NCBI GenBank assembly: GCA_041485845.1
Contig: JBGPKH010000067.1
Span: forward strand, 1 to 22,049
Length of the DNA stretch: 22,049 bases
Direction: 5' to 3'
Origin: OMOG01 sp041485845
Lineage (GTDB): Bacteria; Acidobacteriota; Terriglobia; Bryobacterales; Bryobacteraceae
A model generated the notes under the pieces. It had not been told where the DNA came from. It did no database searches and saw only the letters and a program-made list of their open reading frames with translations. Both the position numbers and the translations under genes were made by a program. Position 1 is the stretch's first letter; every line of letters begins with the position of its first letter. Positions 1 to 7,541 of this stretch are shown here, in pieces.

Positions 1-1
1 C

Positions 2-133
2 ATCGCCGAGGCCCTCATTCAGCTCAGAGCCATCTATTTGAGCGGGGACTTCGACCCCTACTGGTCCTTTCACATCGAAAAAGACCAGCACCGGATCCAT
101 CCCCCTGGTCAGTGGAGCGTCGTTCTAGAGTAG
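2..133 (+). CDS. Transposase C-terminal end, partial (ISKra4-like)
   Basis: The window opens inside a reading frame that runs 43 codons to a TAG at 131-133. It contains AEALIQLRAIYLSGDF followed by an aromatic and charged tail (DPYWSFHIEKDQHR). This pattern of A-E-A-h-h-x-L-R-A followed by S-G-D-F-x-x-Y-W-x-F-H is what I recall from the C-terminal end of ISKra4-type DDE transposases; no search was run. The catalytic core would lie to the left of the window, so it is not possible to say whether the element is intact. No convincing insertion-sequence terminal repeat could be defined between the stop codon and the next gene. The assignment to a specific IS family is from memory of the motif and could be wrong. 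Confidence 0.55.
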   Translation: MAEALIQLRAIYLSGDFDPYWSFHIEKDQHRIHPPGQWSVVLE

Positions 134-307
134 ACACACCCAAAACATTTTTGTCTTTCTTTGTCGATTTCTCTGGACATTTGGCCGCCCGTGTGACACA
201 AGTAAAAGGGATGACAGGTCCCGTGCCTAAGCCTGAGACAGCAGCCGTCGGCGGCAAATCGTTCAGGCCCCGTCCGTGCGGGACGGTGAAAGCGCTATCA
301 TACTGGC
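134..307 (+). promoter_or_regulatory. Promoter region of the GH51 gene with inverted repeat and TATCAT box
   Basis: This 174-bp gap between the transposase stop and the arabinofuranosidase start has no gene. A perfect 6-bp inverted repeat with a 5-nt loop (CCGTCC at 270-275, GGACGG at 281-286) lies where a -35 box or an operator would be expected. A -10-like hexamer TATCAT occupies 296-301, starting exactly 12 nt before the ATG at 308, and there is no Shine-Dalgarno sequence. If the hexamer is a real -10 box, transcription would begin at or next to the ATG and the mRNA would be leaderless. The gap may also hold the right end of the upstream insertion sequence, since GGGATGACAGGTCCC at 209-223 is a partial inverted repeat, but no partner end is visible. 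Confidence 0.4.
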
Positions 308-1915
308 ATGGCTTTCCACCTCACGCGCCGGCAGTTCACTCGAGCCAGTGGCGCCGCTTCCCTGGCTGCGTTGCTCCCGCAGGGAGTTTTTTCCAACACC
401 TCCGCCACCAAGAAAGCGGTGGTCCACGCGGACCAGGAAATCGGGACCGTCCGGCCCGAGTTCCATTCCCACTTCGCCGAGCACCTGGGATCCTGCACCT
501 ACGGTGGCATCTGGGTTGGCAAGAAGTCGCCGATCCCCAATATCAACGGCTTTCGCAAGGCGACCGTCGATTACCTCAAGGAACTGGGCGTCCCCGTTCT
601 GCGCTGGCCGGGCGGCTGCTATGCCGACGATTACCACTGGCGCGACGGTATCGGCCCGGCGGGGAAGCGCCCCAAACACGTCAACGTCAACTGGGGAAAA
701 TATGTCGAGGACAACAGCTTCGGCACCCACGAGTTCATGGAGTTCTGCCGCCTGATCGGCGCCGAGCCGTACTTCGCCGCCAACGTGGGCACGGGCTCGC
801 CCCAGGAGCTCCGCGACTGGATCGAGTACTGCAACTTCCCCAAGGGCAGCACGCTCTCCGACGAACGCGCCGCCAACGGATCGCCGGAGCCTTTCCGCGT
901 GCGCTACTGGGGAGTCGGCAACGAGCTGTGGGGCTGCGGGGGCAACTACCGTCCGGAAGGCGCCGCCGCGGAGTTCCGCCGCTATGCCACGTTCGCGCGG
1001 CTTATCGGCGGCAACGAGGTCTACCTGGTCGGCTGCGGGCCCAATGGCAACGACACCCAGTGGACTCGCGGCTTCATGGACACGATCGCCGGCCGCGCCC
1101 GCATGAACGGCTACTCCATGCACTACTACGAGACCGGCACGCTCCCGCCGGAGCAGTTCACGCCCGAGGCGATGTACACGCAGTTCAACATCTTCCCGCG
1201 CGTGGAACAGTCGATCGTCCAGCAGCGTGCCCTGCTCGACAGCTACGATCCCAACCGCAACATCGGCCTGTTTCTGGACGAGTGGGGGGTATGGGACCGC
1301 CTGCGCGAAGACTCCAAAGGCCGCCTGTGGCAGCAGTCTTCCATGCGCAGCGCGGTGGCCGCGGCCCTCGGCCTCAACGTCTTCAACCGCCAGGCCGACA
1401 AGCTCTACATGTGCAACATCGCGCAGTTGATCAACGTGCTGCAATCGGTGCTGCTCACCGACGGACCGGAAGGCCGGAACTGCGTGCGCACCACCAGCTA
1501 TCACGCCTTCATGCTGTTCAAGCCGCATCGCTCGAAGATGGCGGTGCGGGTGGAAACCGACGGCCCGAAGCTTTCCGACTTCGGCGGGCGTGGAGGCGGT
1601 GGCCGGGGACCGCAGCAGCCCGAGCCGCCGCCCGACCTGTCGATGTCCGCATCACGCCAGGGCTCGGAGCTGGTGGTGACCTTGGTCAACCCGCGGCACG
1701 ACGTCGATATGCAGGTGGAGTGCGCCCTCCGCGGGGTGACCGCGAAGCAGGGGCGCGCGCAGATCCTGCACGACTCGGACTACAACGCCTTCAACGGCTT
1801 CGACAATCCGGACCGCGTGGCGATCAAGCCGCACGAGGTCGCGGTGGAAGGCGGCAGCGTGAAGGTGGCGCTGCCTTCGATGTCGGTGGCCACGGTCACG
1901 CTGCAAGTGGGGTAA
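308..1915 (+). CDS. GH51 alpha-L-arabinofuranosidase, Tat-exported
   Basis: This 535-aa protein is predicted to remove alpha-L-arabinofuranosyl side groups from arabinoxylan, arabinan or arabino-oligosaccharides (EC 3.2.1.55). The N-terminus has a twin-arginine signal (TRRQFTRASGAASLAALLP), implying folded export to the periplasm or beyond. The (beta/alpha)8 barrel shows the GH51 signatures: WGVGNELWGCGG carries the acid/base E206, and GLFLDEWGVW carries the nucleophile E325. Both are intact, and the length fits the family at about 500 aa. A Gly/Arg/Pro/Gln-rich stretch (GGRGGGGRGPQQPEPPPD, near 1584-1640) lies between the barrel and the C-terminal beta-sandwich and is not typical of GH51. 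The ATG at 308 was chosen because it places the Tat motif at the extreme N-terminus. The gene stands alone, with a candidate leaderless promoter. Family assignment is firm, but the substrate is inferred. Confidence 0.9.
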   Translation: MAFHLTRRQFTRASGAASLAALLPQGVFSNTSATKKAVVHADQEIGTVRPEFHSHFAEHLGSCTYGGIWVGKKSPIPNINGFRKATVDYLKELGVPVLRWPGGCYADDYHWRDGIGPAGKRPKHVNVNWGKYVEDNSFGTHEFMEFCRLIGAEPYFAANVGTGSPQELRDWIEYCNFPKGSTLSDERAANGSPEPFRVRYWGVGNELWGCGGNYRPEGAAAEFRRYATFARLIGGNEVYLVGCGPNGNDTQWTRGFMDTIAGRARMNGYSMHYYETGTLPPEQFTPEAMYTQFNIFPRVEQSIVQQRALLDSYDPNRNIGLFLDEWGVWDRLREDSKGRLWQQSSMRSAVAAALGLNVFNRQADKLYMCNIAQLINVLQSVLLTDGPEGRNCVRTTSYHAFMLFKPHRSKMAVRVETDGPKLSDFGGRGGGGRGPQQPEPPPDLSMSASRQGSELVVTLVNPRHDVDMQVECALRGVTAKQGRAQILHDSDYNAFNGFDNPDRVAIKPHEVAVEGGSVKVALPSMSVATVTLQVG

Positions 1916-1960
1916 CAGCGGCCGAGTCGCGCCGCGCCATTCCGCCAATCCCGCCCCCGA

Positions 1961-1988
1961 TAGAGTAGACTGTCTTCACTGACCTGCG
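1961..1988 (+). promoter_or_regulatory. Candidate promoter of the kinase gene
   Basis: A -10-like TAGACT lies at 1966-1971 inside TAGAGTAGACTG, giving a leader of about 11 nt before the ATG at 1989. There is no clear Shine-Dalgarno or good -35 match. The ten bases TAGAGTAGAC also occur at 127-136 across the transposase stop codon, which may be chance. Confidence 0.25.
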
Positions 1989-4256
1989 ATGCTGGTTGCC
2001 CCTGGAACTCGCCTGGGACCGTATGCGATCGTCGCGCCGCTGGGCGCCGGCGGCATGGGCGAGGTATGGAAAGCGCGCGACACGCGCCTGGATCGCGACA
2101 TCGCCATAAAGTTCCTCAACGAGGACATGGCGTTGGAATCGCGCTCTCTGGCGCGCTTCCGCGTGGAGGCTCGTTCGATTGCGGCGATGTCGCATCCGAA
2201 CATTCTGTCCATCTTTGACGCCGAATTGCAGCACCCGCCGCTGTATCTGGTGACTGAGCTCCTCGAAGGGCGAACGCTTCGGCAGTCCATCGAGTCTTGC
2301 CCACTCCCCTGGCGTCGCGCGCTGGAGGTCGGCGTTGCCATTGCCGACGGACTGGCAGCCGCCCATGATGCTGGAATCGTGCACCGCGACCTTAAGCCCG
2401 AGAATATCTTTCTTACGAGGCAGGGCACGGTCAAGATCCTGGACTTCGGGCTTGCGCAATTCAAGGATGATGCGCGATTCGAACCTAGCCTCAGTTCCCT
2501 CACTCCCACCCTTACCGATGCCGGTCTGATGATGGGAACCGTCGGCTATCTTGCTCCGGAACAGGCCCGCGGCGAAGCCGTAACAGCGGCGACCGACATG
2601 TTCTCCTTCGGCTGCGTGTTGTACGAGATGGTCAGTGGCCGGCGAGCATTCCATCGTTCCACGCCCGGAGCAACAGTCGGAGCGCTCCTGTACGAGCAGC
2701 CGAAAAGCCTGGCCGAGTACGTGGATGACCTCCCTCCTGAACTGGACCGATGGATTGCGCGTTGTCTCACCAAAGAGCGGGAGTCGCGGCCGCAATCCGC
2801 GCGCGATCTGGCGCTGATCCTGCGCGACCTGCTCGACCAACGAGAGCCCGGCAAGCGAACGCGGGAACGCGGTGCAAGCCCGGCGGTCGAGTCCCTGGCC
2901 GTACTGCCCTTCTTGACGTCGACCACTTCACCGGACGCGGAGTACCTCGCCGATGGCATTACCGAGAGTCTCATCAATAATTTTGCCCAGTTGAGCCATC
3001 TGCGGGTGGTCGCACGAAGCGCGGTATTCCGTCACAAGGGCAAGGAGGTCGATCCGCTGCACGTCGGCCGTGAATTAGGGGTCAACGCTGTCCTCACGGG
3101 GAGGATCTTCCAGCGCGGCGACATTCTGGTGATCGCAGCGGAACTGGCCGACGTCCGGGATGGCTCGCAAATTTGGGGCCAGCAATATAAGCGGCAGTTC
3201 ACCGACATCTTCGCCATTCAGGACGAGATTTCCACTGAGATCTCCCAGCGTTTGCGCGTACACTTCACGGCCGAAGAGCAGTCCCGATTGACCCGGCGGT
3301 ACACGGAAAGCCCGGAGGCCTATCAGTTGTACTTGAAGGGCCGCTATTGTTGGAACAAGAGAACGATCGAAGGAATGCGGCAAGCCCTCACCTATTTCGA
3401 GCATGCGGTGGAAACCGATCCGAGCTACGCGCGCGCCTACACAGGGCTGGCCGACTGCACGTCCATGCTGGCCATCTATGGCGCCCTCGACCCTCGGCAA
3501 GCGGTCCCCAGAGCCAAGGCGGCGCAGGAACAGGCGCTGCAGATTGACCCTCAGTCAGCCGAAGCGCACGCCTCCCGCGGATTCTCGCTCCTGCTCTTCG
3601 ACTGGAGGTTTCGAGAAGCGGAACACGCCCTTCGGCGCGCGGTCGAGCTCAACGCCGGCTATCCCTCCGCACACCAGTGGCTTGGCTTTGCACTTGGCCT
3701 GACGGGCCGAACCGAGGAGGCGCTGGCGGCACTGAAGATCGCGCAGCAGCTCGATCCGTTTTCCGCGAGCATCAAAACGACCGCGGTCTGGCCATTCTTT
3801 TGGACGCGCCAGTTCGACAGTGCGATCGAGCGCTTTCGCGACGCCGTCGAACTCCATCCTGGGTACTGGGTTGCGCACTATTTTCTGGGATTGTCGCAGG
3901 TGCACAAGGGCGACTACGGGCCGGGGATCATCGCTCTTCGGCACGCGGCCGACATCGGCGACAGCAGTTGGCGGTACGCAGGGCTGGGATACGCGTATGC
4001 CAAGATGGGCGAACCGGGCGCGGCACGGGAGGTCCTGACGACCCTGCAGGAGATGAGCAGCCGCCACTACGTGCCGCCGGGCTACTTCGCCGCGGTGTAC
4101 GCGGGCCTCGCCGAAACCGGCCTCGCCCTGGACTATCTCGAACGCGCGGGCGGGGAACATAACTGGGAGATCGCCTGGTTGCACCTGGATCCGTTCTGGG
4201 ACAGTCTTCGCGGCGAGGCTCGATTTCAGCGCTTGACGCAGGCGTTAGATTTGTGA
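1989..4256 (+). CDS. Ser/Thr protein kinase fused to TolB-like and TPR domains, no membrane segment
   Basis: This 755-aa protein has a Hanks-type kinase domain at about residues 10-285. The Gly-rich loop is LGAGGMGEVW, the ATP-binding lysine is K41, the catalytic loop HRDLKPEN carries D134 and N139, the Mg-binding DFG is at 152-154, and GTVGYLAPEQ starts near 183. All key residues are present, so it should be active. Residues about 300-425 form a TolB/adenylate-cyclase-associated type domain (SLAVLPFLTS, ADGITESLINN, LTGRIFQRGD, FAIQDEISTEI). Residues about 430-750 are tetratricopeptide repeats with many A-Y-L-x-G, A-x-Y and D-P signatures. This layout is common in acidobacteria. Related proteins often have a transmembrane helix after the kinase; here residues 285-300 are short, polar and charged, so the protein is probably cytoplasmic. 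The stop codon lies in a repeat-like sequence. Targets cannot be read from the sequence. Confidence 0.9.
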   Translation: MLVAPGTRLGPYAIVAPLGAGGMGEVWKARDTRLDRDIAIKFLNEDMALESRSLARFRVEARSIAAMSHPNILSIFDAELQHPPLYLVTELLEGRTLRQSIESCPLPWRRALEVGVAIADGLAAAHDAGIVHRDLKPENIFLTRQGTVKILDFGLAQFKDDARFEPSLSSLTPTLTDAGLMMGTVGYLAPEQARGEAVTAATDMFSFGCVLYEMVSGRRAFHRSTPGATVGALLYEQPKSLAEYVDDLPPELDRWIARCLTKERESRPQSARDLALILRDLLDQREPGKRTRERGASPAVESLAVLPFLTSTTSPDAEYLADGITESLINNFAQLSHLRVVARSAVFRHKGKEVDPLHVGRELGVNAVLTGRIFQRGDILVIAAELADVRDGSQIWGQQYKRQFTDIFAIQDEISTEISQRLRVHFTAEEQSRLTRRYTESPEAYQLYLKGRYCWNKRTIEGMRQALTYFEHAVETDPSYARAYTGLADCTSMLAIYGALDPRQAVPRAKAAQEQALQIDPQSAEAHASRGFSLLLFDWRFREAEHALRRAVELNAGYPSAHQWLGFALGLTGRTEEALAALKIAQQLDPFSASIKTTAVWPFFWTRQFDSAIERFRDAVELHPGYWVAHYFLGLSQVHKGDYGPGIIALRHAADIGDSSWRYAGLGYAYAKMGEPGAAREVLTTLQEMSSRHYVPPGYFAAVYAGLAETGLALDYLERAGGEHNWEIAWLHLDPFWDSLRGEARFQRLTQALDL

Positions 4257-4335
4257 TGAGACAACCTTCACACCGCTCCCTTTGGTCGCGGCTCAGTAAC
4301 GCACGTCGCGGCTCAGTAACGCACGTCGTGCCGAG
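4250..4335 (+). repeat. Partial copy 1 of the palindromic repeat family
   Basis: The sequence starting TTGTGATGAGACAACCTT (4251-4268) corresponds to the left terminal inverted repeat of the complete copy at 10933-11075, and the following CGCTCCCTTTGGTCGCGG matches that copy's internal arm exactly. The unit GTCGCGGCTCAGTAACGCAC is then present twice in perfect tandem (4285-4304 and 4305-4324). The right half of the element is missing. The kinase stop codon TGA at 4254-4256 falls inside the left terminal repeat. Confidence 0.7.
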
Positions 4336-4339
4336 CAGC

Positions 4340-4391
4340 GAGCGTGTGGTCAGCAAGCCGCACGAGGTCGCGTGGAACGCGGCAGCGCGAA
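4340..4391 (+). pseudogene. Degraded fragment resembling the 3' end of a GH51 gene
   Basis: About 52 bases here align with positions 1811-1863 of the arabinofuranosidase gene at roughly 85% identity by eye, with one single-base gap. The shared core includes CAAGCCGCACGAGGTCGC and GCGGCAGCG. In the GH51 frame the stretch reads as a run around KPHEVAVE, as in the intact gene. The fragment has no start, no catalytic part and a frame disruption, and it ends exactly where the receptor gene's stop codon begins on the other strand. It is either the remnant of a GH51 paralogue or a small duplicated piece of the nearby gene. Confidence 0.4.
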
Positions 4392-7376
4392 TCAAAACGC
4401 GAACCGGATCTGCATCTCCAACCTGCGGTTGTTCGCAGTCTCGTAGAATCCTTCGCCGTTGGGATTACCGGCAATCTGATTCGCCGAGCCGAACAAGGGC
4501 GACGTGATGTTGCCGATAATCGGTCCGGGATTGTTGTGGTTCAGCAGGTTGCGCACGGACATCGAAAGCGTCAGGTTGTAGCGCCGGCTGGTGGTCGGCC
4601 GGCCGATAAGGTTACCCAGCCCTCCGCCGGTCACCGCAGCAGGCACGAGACCGCCACCGCCCGCACCACCACCGCCCGCACCACCGCCACCCGGTCCCGG
4701 GCCTTGACGCTGCGGCTGGTCGGCGCCGGCGGGTCCCTTGTGCTCGCCTCCGAATCCGATGGTCTTGGCCAGCCGCAGGTTCATGGTGATCTGGCGCGGC
4801 CCGCGGCCGGAATTGCGTCCCAGCAACGCCTCGCCCGACGTGGGGTTCGGGTCGAGCAGGCCGTAGCGGGTTGCGATCACCCCCGATTGGCCGCCGCCCC
4901 CCGCGATCCCTGGCCGCCCGTTGAATAACGTCGTGCCATACAGATCGCTCCCCGCGGTGATGTCGAAGGGCGCGCCGGATTGCATGACGAAAAACGGGCT
5001 GGCCCGGACGTTCCAGCGGAAATTGATCGACCCCCCGATGGTCCCGCGATGCCGCACGTCGGTAAGCGCCGGCCCGTACTCGCCCGCGAAGTTGTAGGGG
5101 TTCGCCGGGAACGTGCCGATGCCGTCGGTATTGCTCCTGGCGCGATTCAGCACGTAGAAGCCGAACAGCGAAAAGCCCGCGTTCAGCCTGGTGTTGACGT
5201 TCGAGATCAACTGATTCTGGTTGTACGTTCCGGAAGACTCCATCAGGAACACCGGCCCCGCACGGGCCAGCGGGTAGAGGCCGCTGCCCGGGACGTTCGG
5301 TTGGTACGTACCCGGCAACGGCGCGTTGATGTCCTCGGAGCGGAACAGGTGCACCCCGTGAGAATTGGTGTACGTCACGGCGAGCGTGGTGTTCTTCGGC
5401 AACTGGCGCTCCAGCGTCAAAGCGGTTTGCATCAGGTATGGCGCGCGCACGCGGGAGCTGATTTCCTGGAGGGTCTCGGTGGTCTGGAATCCGGCCAGTT
5501 TCGCGGCCGCGGGAGGATTCGGAAAAAAGTCCGGATTGGCGGCCACGAACTGCCGCTGCACGACGCCGTTGTAGCGTTCGGCCGCGAGCGTATTGCCCAG
5601 GCCGAAGCGGTCGTAGAACATCCCGAAACCGGCGCGCAGCACGGTCTTCGCGCGCGCGTTCTTGCCGCCGCCGGGCGCCCACGCCACCGCGATACGCGGC
5701 GCGAAATCGCTCCGGTCGTGGATGTTGCTCTGGGTCTCGTAACGAAATCCCAGGCTCAGCGTGAGATTGGGCCGCACGCGCCAATCGTCCCCGGCGAAAA
5801 TCCCGACGTCCACCTGGTGGACGCCCAACTGCGGAATGCCGGAATTGACGCTGAACTGCGTGGCCCCGCCGCCCAGCGGCCGGATCCGGTCCGCCGGATA
5901 TCCGAGGTGTTGGAACAGCAGGGTGCGGCGATATCGCTCGATCGATTGAAGGGGGGCGAGCGCCGCCTGTCCGGAAGGGTCGAGAACCGGCTGGTTGTTG
6001 GCATCCAGCACCGGCGCCAGGCTGCCGCCCCCAAACGTGAACGTCCCGTTGAAATTCTGCGGCGCCACGCTGTCATCGGTCTGCCCGCGCAATCGCACGC
6101 CGAACTTCCGGGAGTGCGTGCCGTGAATCGCCGACGTGTAGTTTTGCAGCTCGAAGCTGTTCTGCGTGTCGAAGGAATGTCCATTCGGAGAGCCGCCCCC
6201 GTAGAAAGCGCCCAGCACCTGAAGCGCCGGGCCCGGAGTGTTGGCGGTGATTTCGCTTGCCCCGCGGTAGTACTGGAAGCGGGTTTCGTTGACGGTGGCG
6301 CCGAAAACGGCCGTGTCGGCAGCCTGCACGGTCTGGTTGAAGTAATGGGTGTGGTAGCCGCGGGAAATCAGGTCGAAGCCGCCGATGCCGGCATCCTGTG
6401 CGCCGGCGCGCGTGATGCCGTAGCGGAACGTCAGCGTGTGCCTGCTGTTTAATTGGTAGTCGATGCGCGGCGTGACGCGCGTGAAGCGTCCCTTGGTGGT
6501 GAGCACGCTGTTGAACGGGGTTACCGCAAACGAAGTGGGATCGGCCACGAAGCCATTGGTGATGGATCCGTTATCCACCAGGTTGCGCTGCGCATCCAGG
6601 GTGAGCGACATGTGTTTCGCGATCGGCCCGCCGGCGCCCCCTTCGAATTCCTGGAGCAGGAACGGAGCCTTCCCGGACGCGTACGGATTGCGCGAATTCC
6701 AGGCCTGCGTGCCGAGGTTGTAATCCACGGTCCCGCGGTATTTGTCGGCGCCCGGTTTGGTGAAGATCTCGATGCGGCCCAGGCCGAGCTTGTCGTATTC
6801 CGGCGCAAAGGGATTCTGGTTGATGCGGATCTCGCGAATCGACTCCTTCGGGGGCAGTTCTCCCCCGCTGAAGCCGTCGATGAAGATGGCGCCGCCGTTG
6901 GGGCCCGCCGCCGGTCCCGCGAGCGCCTGCAAGTCGGCCAGAAGGTCGTCCGGATTGTCGGCGAGCGCGTTCAGGGCGTCGCCCGTCAAAACCACGGCAC
7001 TGGCATTGTTGGCGGCCGCGGTGCTGACCGTGGGCCCGGCGTTGTCAGCCACGGTCAACTTCTCCACCAGCGAAGCGACTTTCAACTGCAGGTTGAGCGT
7101 CTGCACACCCGCCTTCAGCGAAATCCTCGCCGGCGCCAGCGCCAGTTGCGGCGCCGATGCCTGCACACCGTAGTTGCCGGGAGCCAGGCCGGCAAACGAC
7201 CAGGCGCCGTTGTTATCGGCGCTGGTGGTCTTCGCCAGGCCTTTCGCATCGGTCAACGTGATGGTGGCCGCGGGGACCACGGCCCCGCTCTGATCGGTCA
7301 CCTGCCCGCGGAGCGTGGCGTTCTGCGCGAAGAGTGAGGGCGCCCACAAGACAGCAAGCCACACATAGTGAAGCAT
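4392..7376 (-). CDS. TonB-dependent receptor with N-terminal carboxypeptidase-regulatory-like domain (Oar-like)
   Basis: This 994-aa outer-membrane protein is predicted to import a large ligand, such as an oligosaccharide or siderophore, using TonB energy. Residues 1-18 are a signal peptide ending SLFAQ. Residues about 20-105 form a beta-sandwich of the carboxypeptidase-regulatory-like type (LRGQVTDQSGAVVPAATITL, then FAGLAPGNYGV). A plug domain follows at about 115-225 (IFIDGFSGGELPPKESIREI, then NPFAPEYDKLG). The rest is a beta-barrel ending in RRLEMQIRFAF, with the terminal aromatic residue expected for barrel assembly. I do not see a clear TonB box. A Gly-rich low-complexity loop (GPGPGGGGAGGGGAGGGG, coded near 4650-4705) interrupts the C-terminal part of the barrel. 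The start codon directly follows GGAGGAG with no spacing, and a -10-like GATAAT lies at 7391-7386. There is no adjacent SusD-type lipoprotein. The ligand is unknown. Confidence 0.88.
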   Translation of the reverse strand: MLHYVWLAVLWAPSLFAQNATLRGQVTDQSGAVVPAATITLTDAKGLAKTTSADNNGAWSFAGLAPGNYGVQASAPQLALAPARISLKAGVQTLNLQLKVASLVEKLTVADNAGPTVSTAAANNASAVVLTGDALNALADNPDDLLADLQALAGPAAGPNGGAIFIDGFSGGELPPKESIREIRINQNPFAPEYDKLGLGRIEIFTKPGADKYRGTVDYNLGTQAWNSRNPYASGKAPFLLQEFEGGAGGPIAKHMSLTLDAQRNLVDNGSITNGFVADPTSFAVTPFNSVLTTKGRFTRVTPRIDYQLNSRHTLTFRYGITRAGAQDAGIGGFDLISRGYHTHYFNQTVQAADTAVFGATVNETRFQYYRGASEITANTPGPALQVLGAFYGGGSPNGHSFDTQNSFELQNYTSAIHGTHSRKFGVRLRGQTDDSVAPQNFNGTFTFGGGSLAPVLDANNQPVLDPSGQAALAPLQSIERYRRTLLFQHLGYPADRIRPLGGGATQFSVNSGIPQLGVHQVDVGIFAGDDWRVRPNLTLSLGFRYETQSNIHDRSDFAPRIAVAWAPGGGKNARAKTVLRAGFGMFYDRFGLGNTLAAERYNGVVQRQFVAANPDFFPNPPAAAKLAGFQTTETLQEISSRVRAPYLMQTALTLERQLPKNTTLAVTYTNSHGVHLFRSEDINAPLPGTYQPNVPGSGLYPLARAGPVFLMESSGTYNQNQLISNVNTRLNAGFSLFGFYVLNRARSNTDGIGTFPANPYNFAGEYGPALTDVRHRGTIGGSINFRWNVRASPFFVMQSGAPFDITAGSDLYGTTLFNGRPGIAGGGGQSGVIATRYGLLDPNPTSGEALLGRNSGRGPRQITMNLRLAKTIGFGGEHKGPAGADQPQRQGPGPGGGGAGGGGAGGGGLVPAAVTGGGLGNLIGRPTTSRRYNLTLSMSVRNLLNHNNPGPIIGNITSPLFGSANQIAGNPNGEGFYETANNRRLEMQIRFAF

Positions 7377-7391
7377 CTCCTCCGTATTATC
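7377..7391 (-). promoter_or_regulatory. Candidate -10 box and purine-rich start context of the receptor gene
   Basis: Read on the minus strand, GATAAT (7391-7386) is followed by ACGGAGGAG and then the ATG at 7376. The purine run looks like a Shine-Dalgarno but touches the ATG, so it cannot pair with the usual spacing. A start point 6-8 nt after GATAAT would give a leader of only a few nucleotides. Confidence 0.3.
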
Positions 7392-7541
7392 CGCCAGCCA
7401 GGATTAACGCAGGATGAATGGCGTGGAGCTTTCCGCAATGAGCGTGCAGCGTTGGCCAGCGCTCCAGGGTATGGTTTCGTCAGCACGGGCGATGGCCTCA
7501 CTTGCAGGCTGCCCGCTGAATGCCGGCGGCCGACCGTTTGC

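Noticed and set aside
112..1968. Long open frame (618 codons) overlapping the GH51 gene in another frame
   Set aside because: Its translation is Arg/Pro-rich low-complexity sequence with no domain, and it is fully shadowed by the GH51 frame with intact catalytic motifs.
127..1970. TAGAGTAGAC at 127-136 and 1961-1970 as a shared regulatory motif
   Set aside because: One copy overlaps the transposase stop codon and only two examples exist, so chance cannot be excluded.
4980..7337. Two long plus-strand open frames (490 and 294 codons) opposite the TonB-dependent receptor
   Set aside because: They are antisense shadows caused by GC-rich codon use; the minus strand has a signal peptide, plug motifs and a terminal aromatic residue.
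4392..7376. A SusC/SusD polysaccharide utilisation locus
   Set aside because: No SusD-like lipoprotein is adjacent and the receptor has an Oar-like N-terminal domain, so the Bacteroidetes model does not apply.
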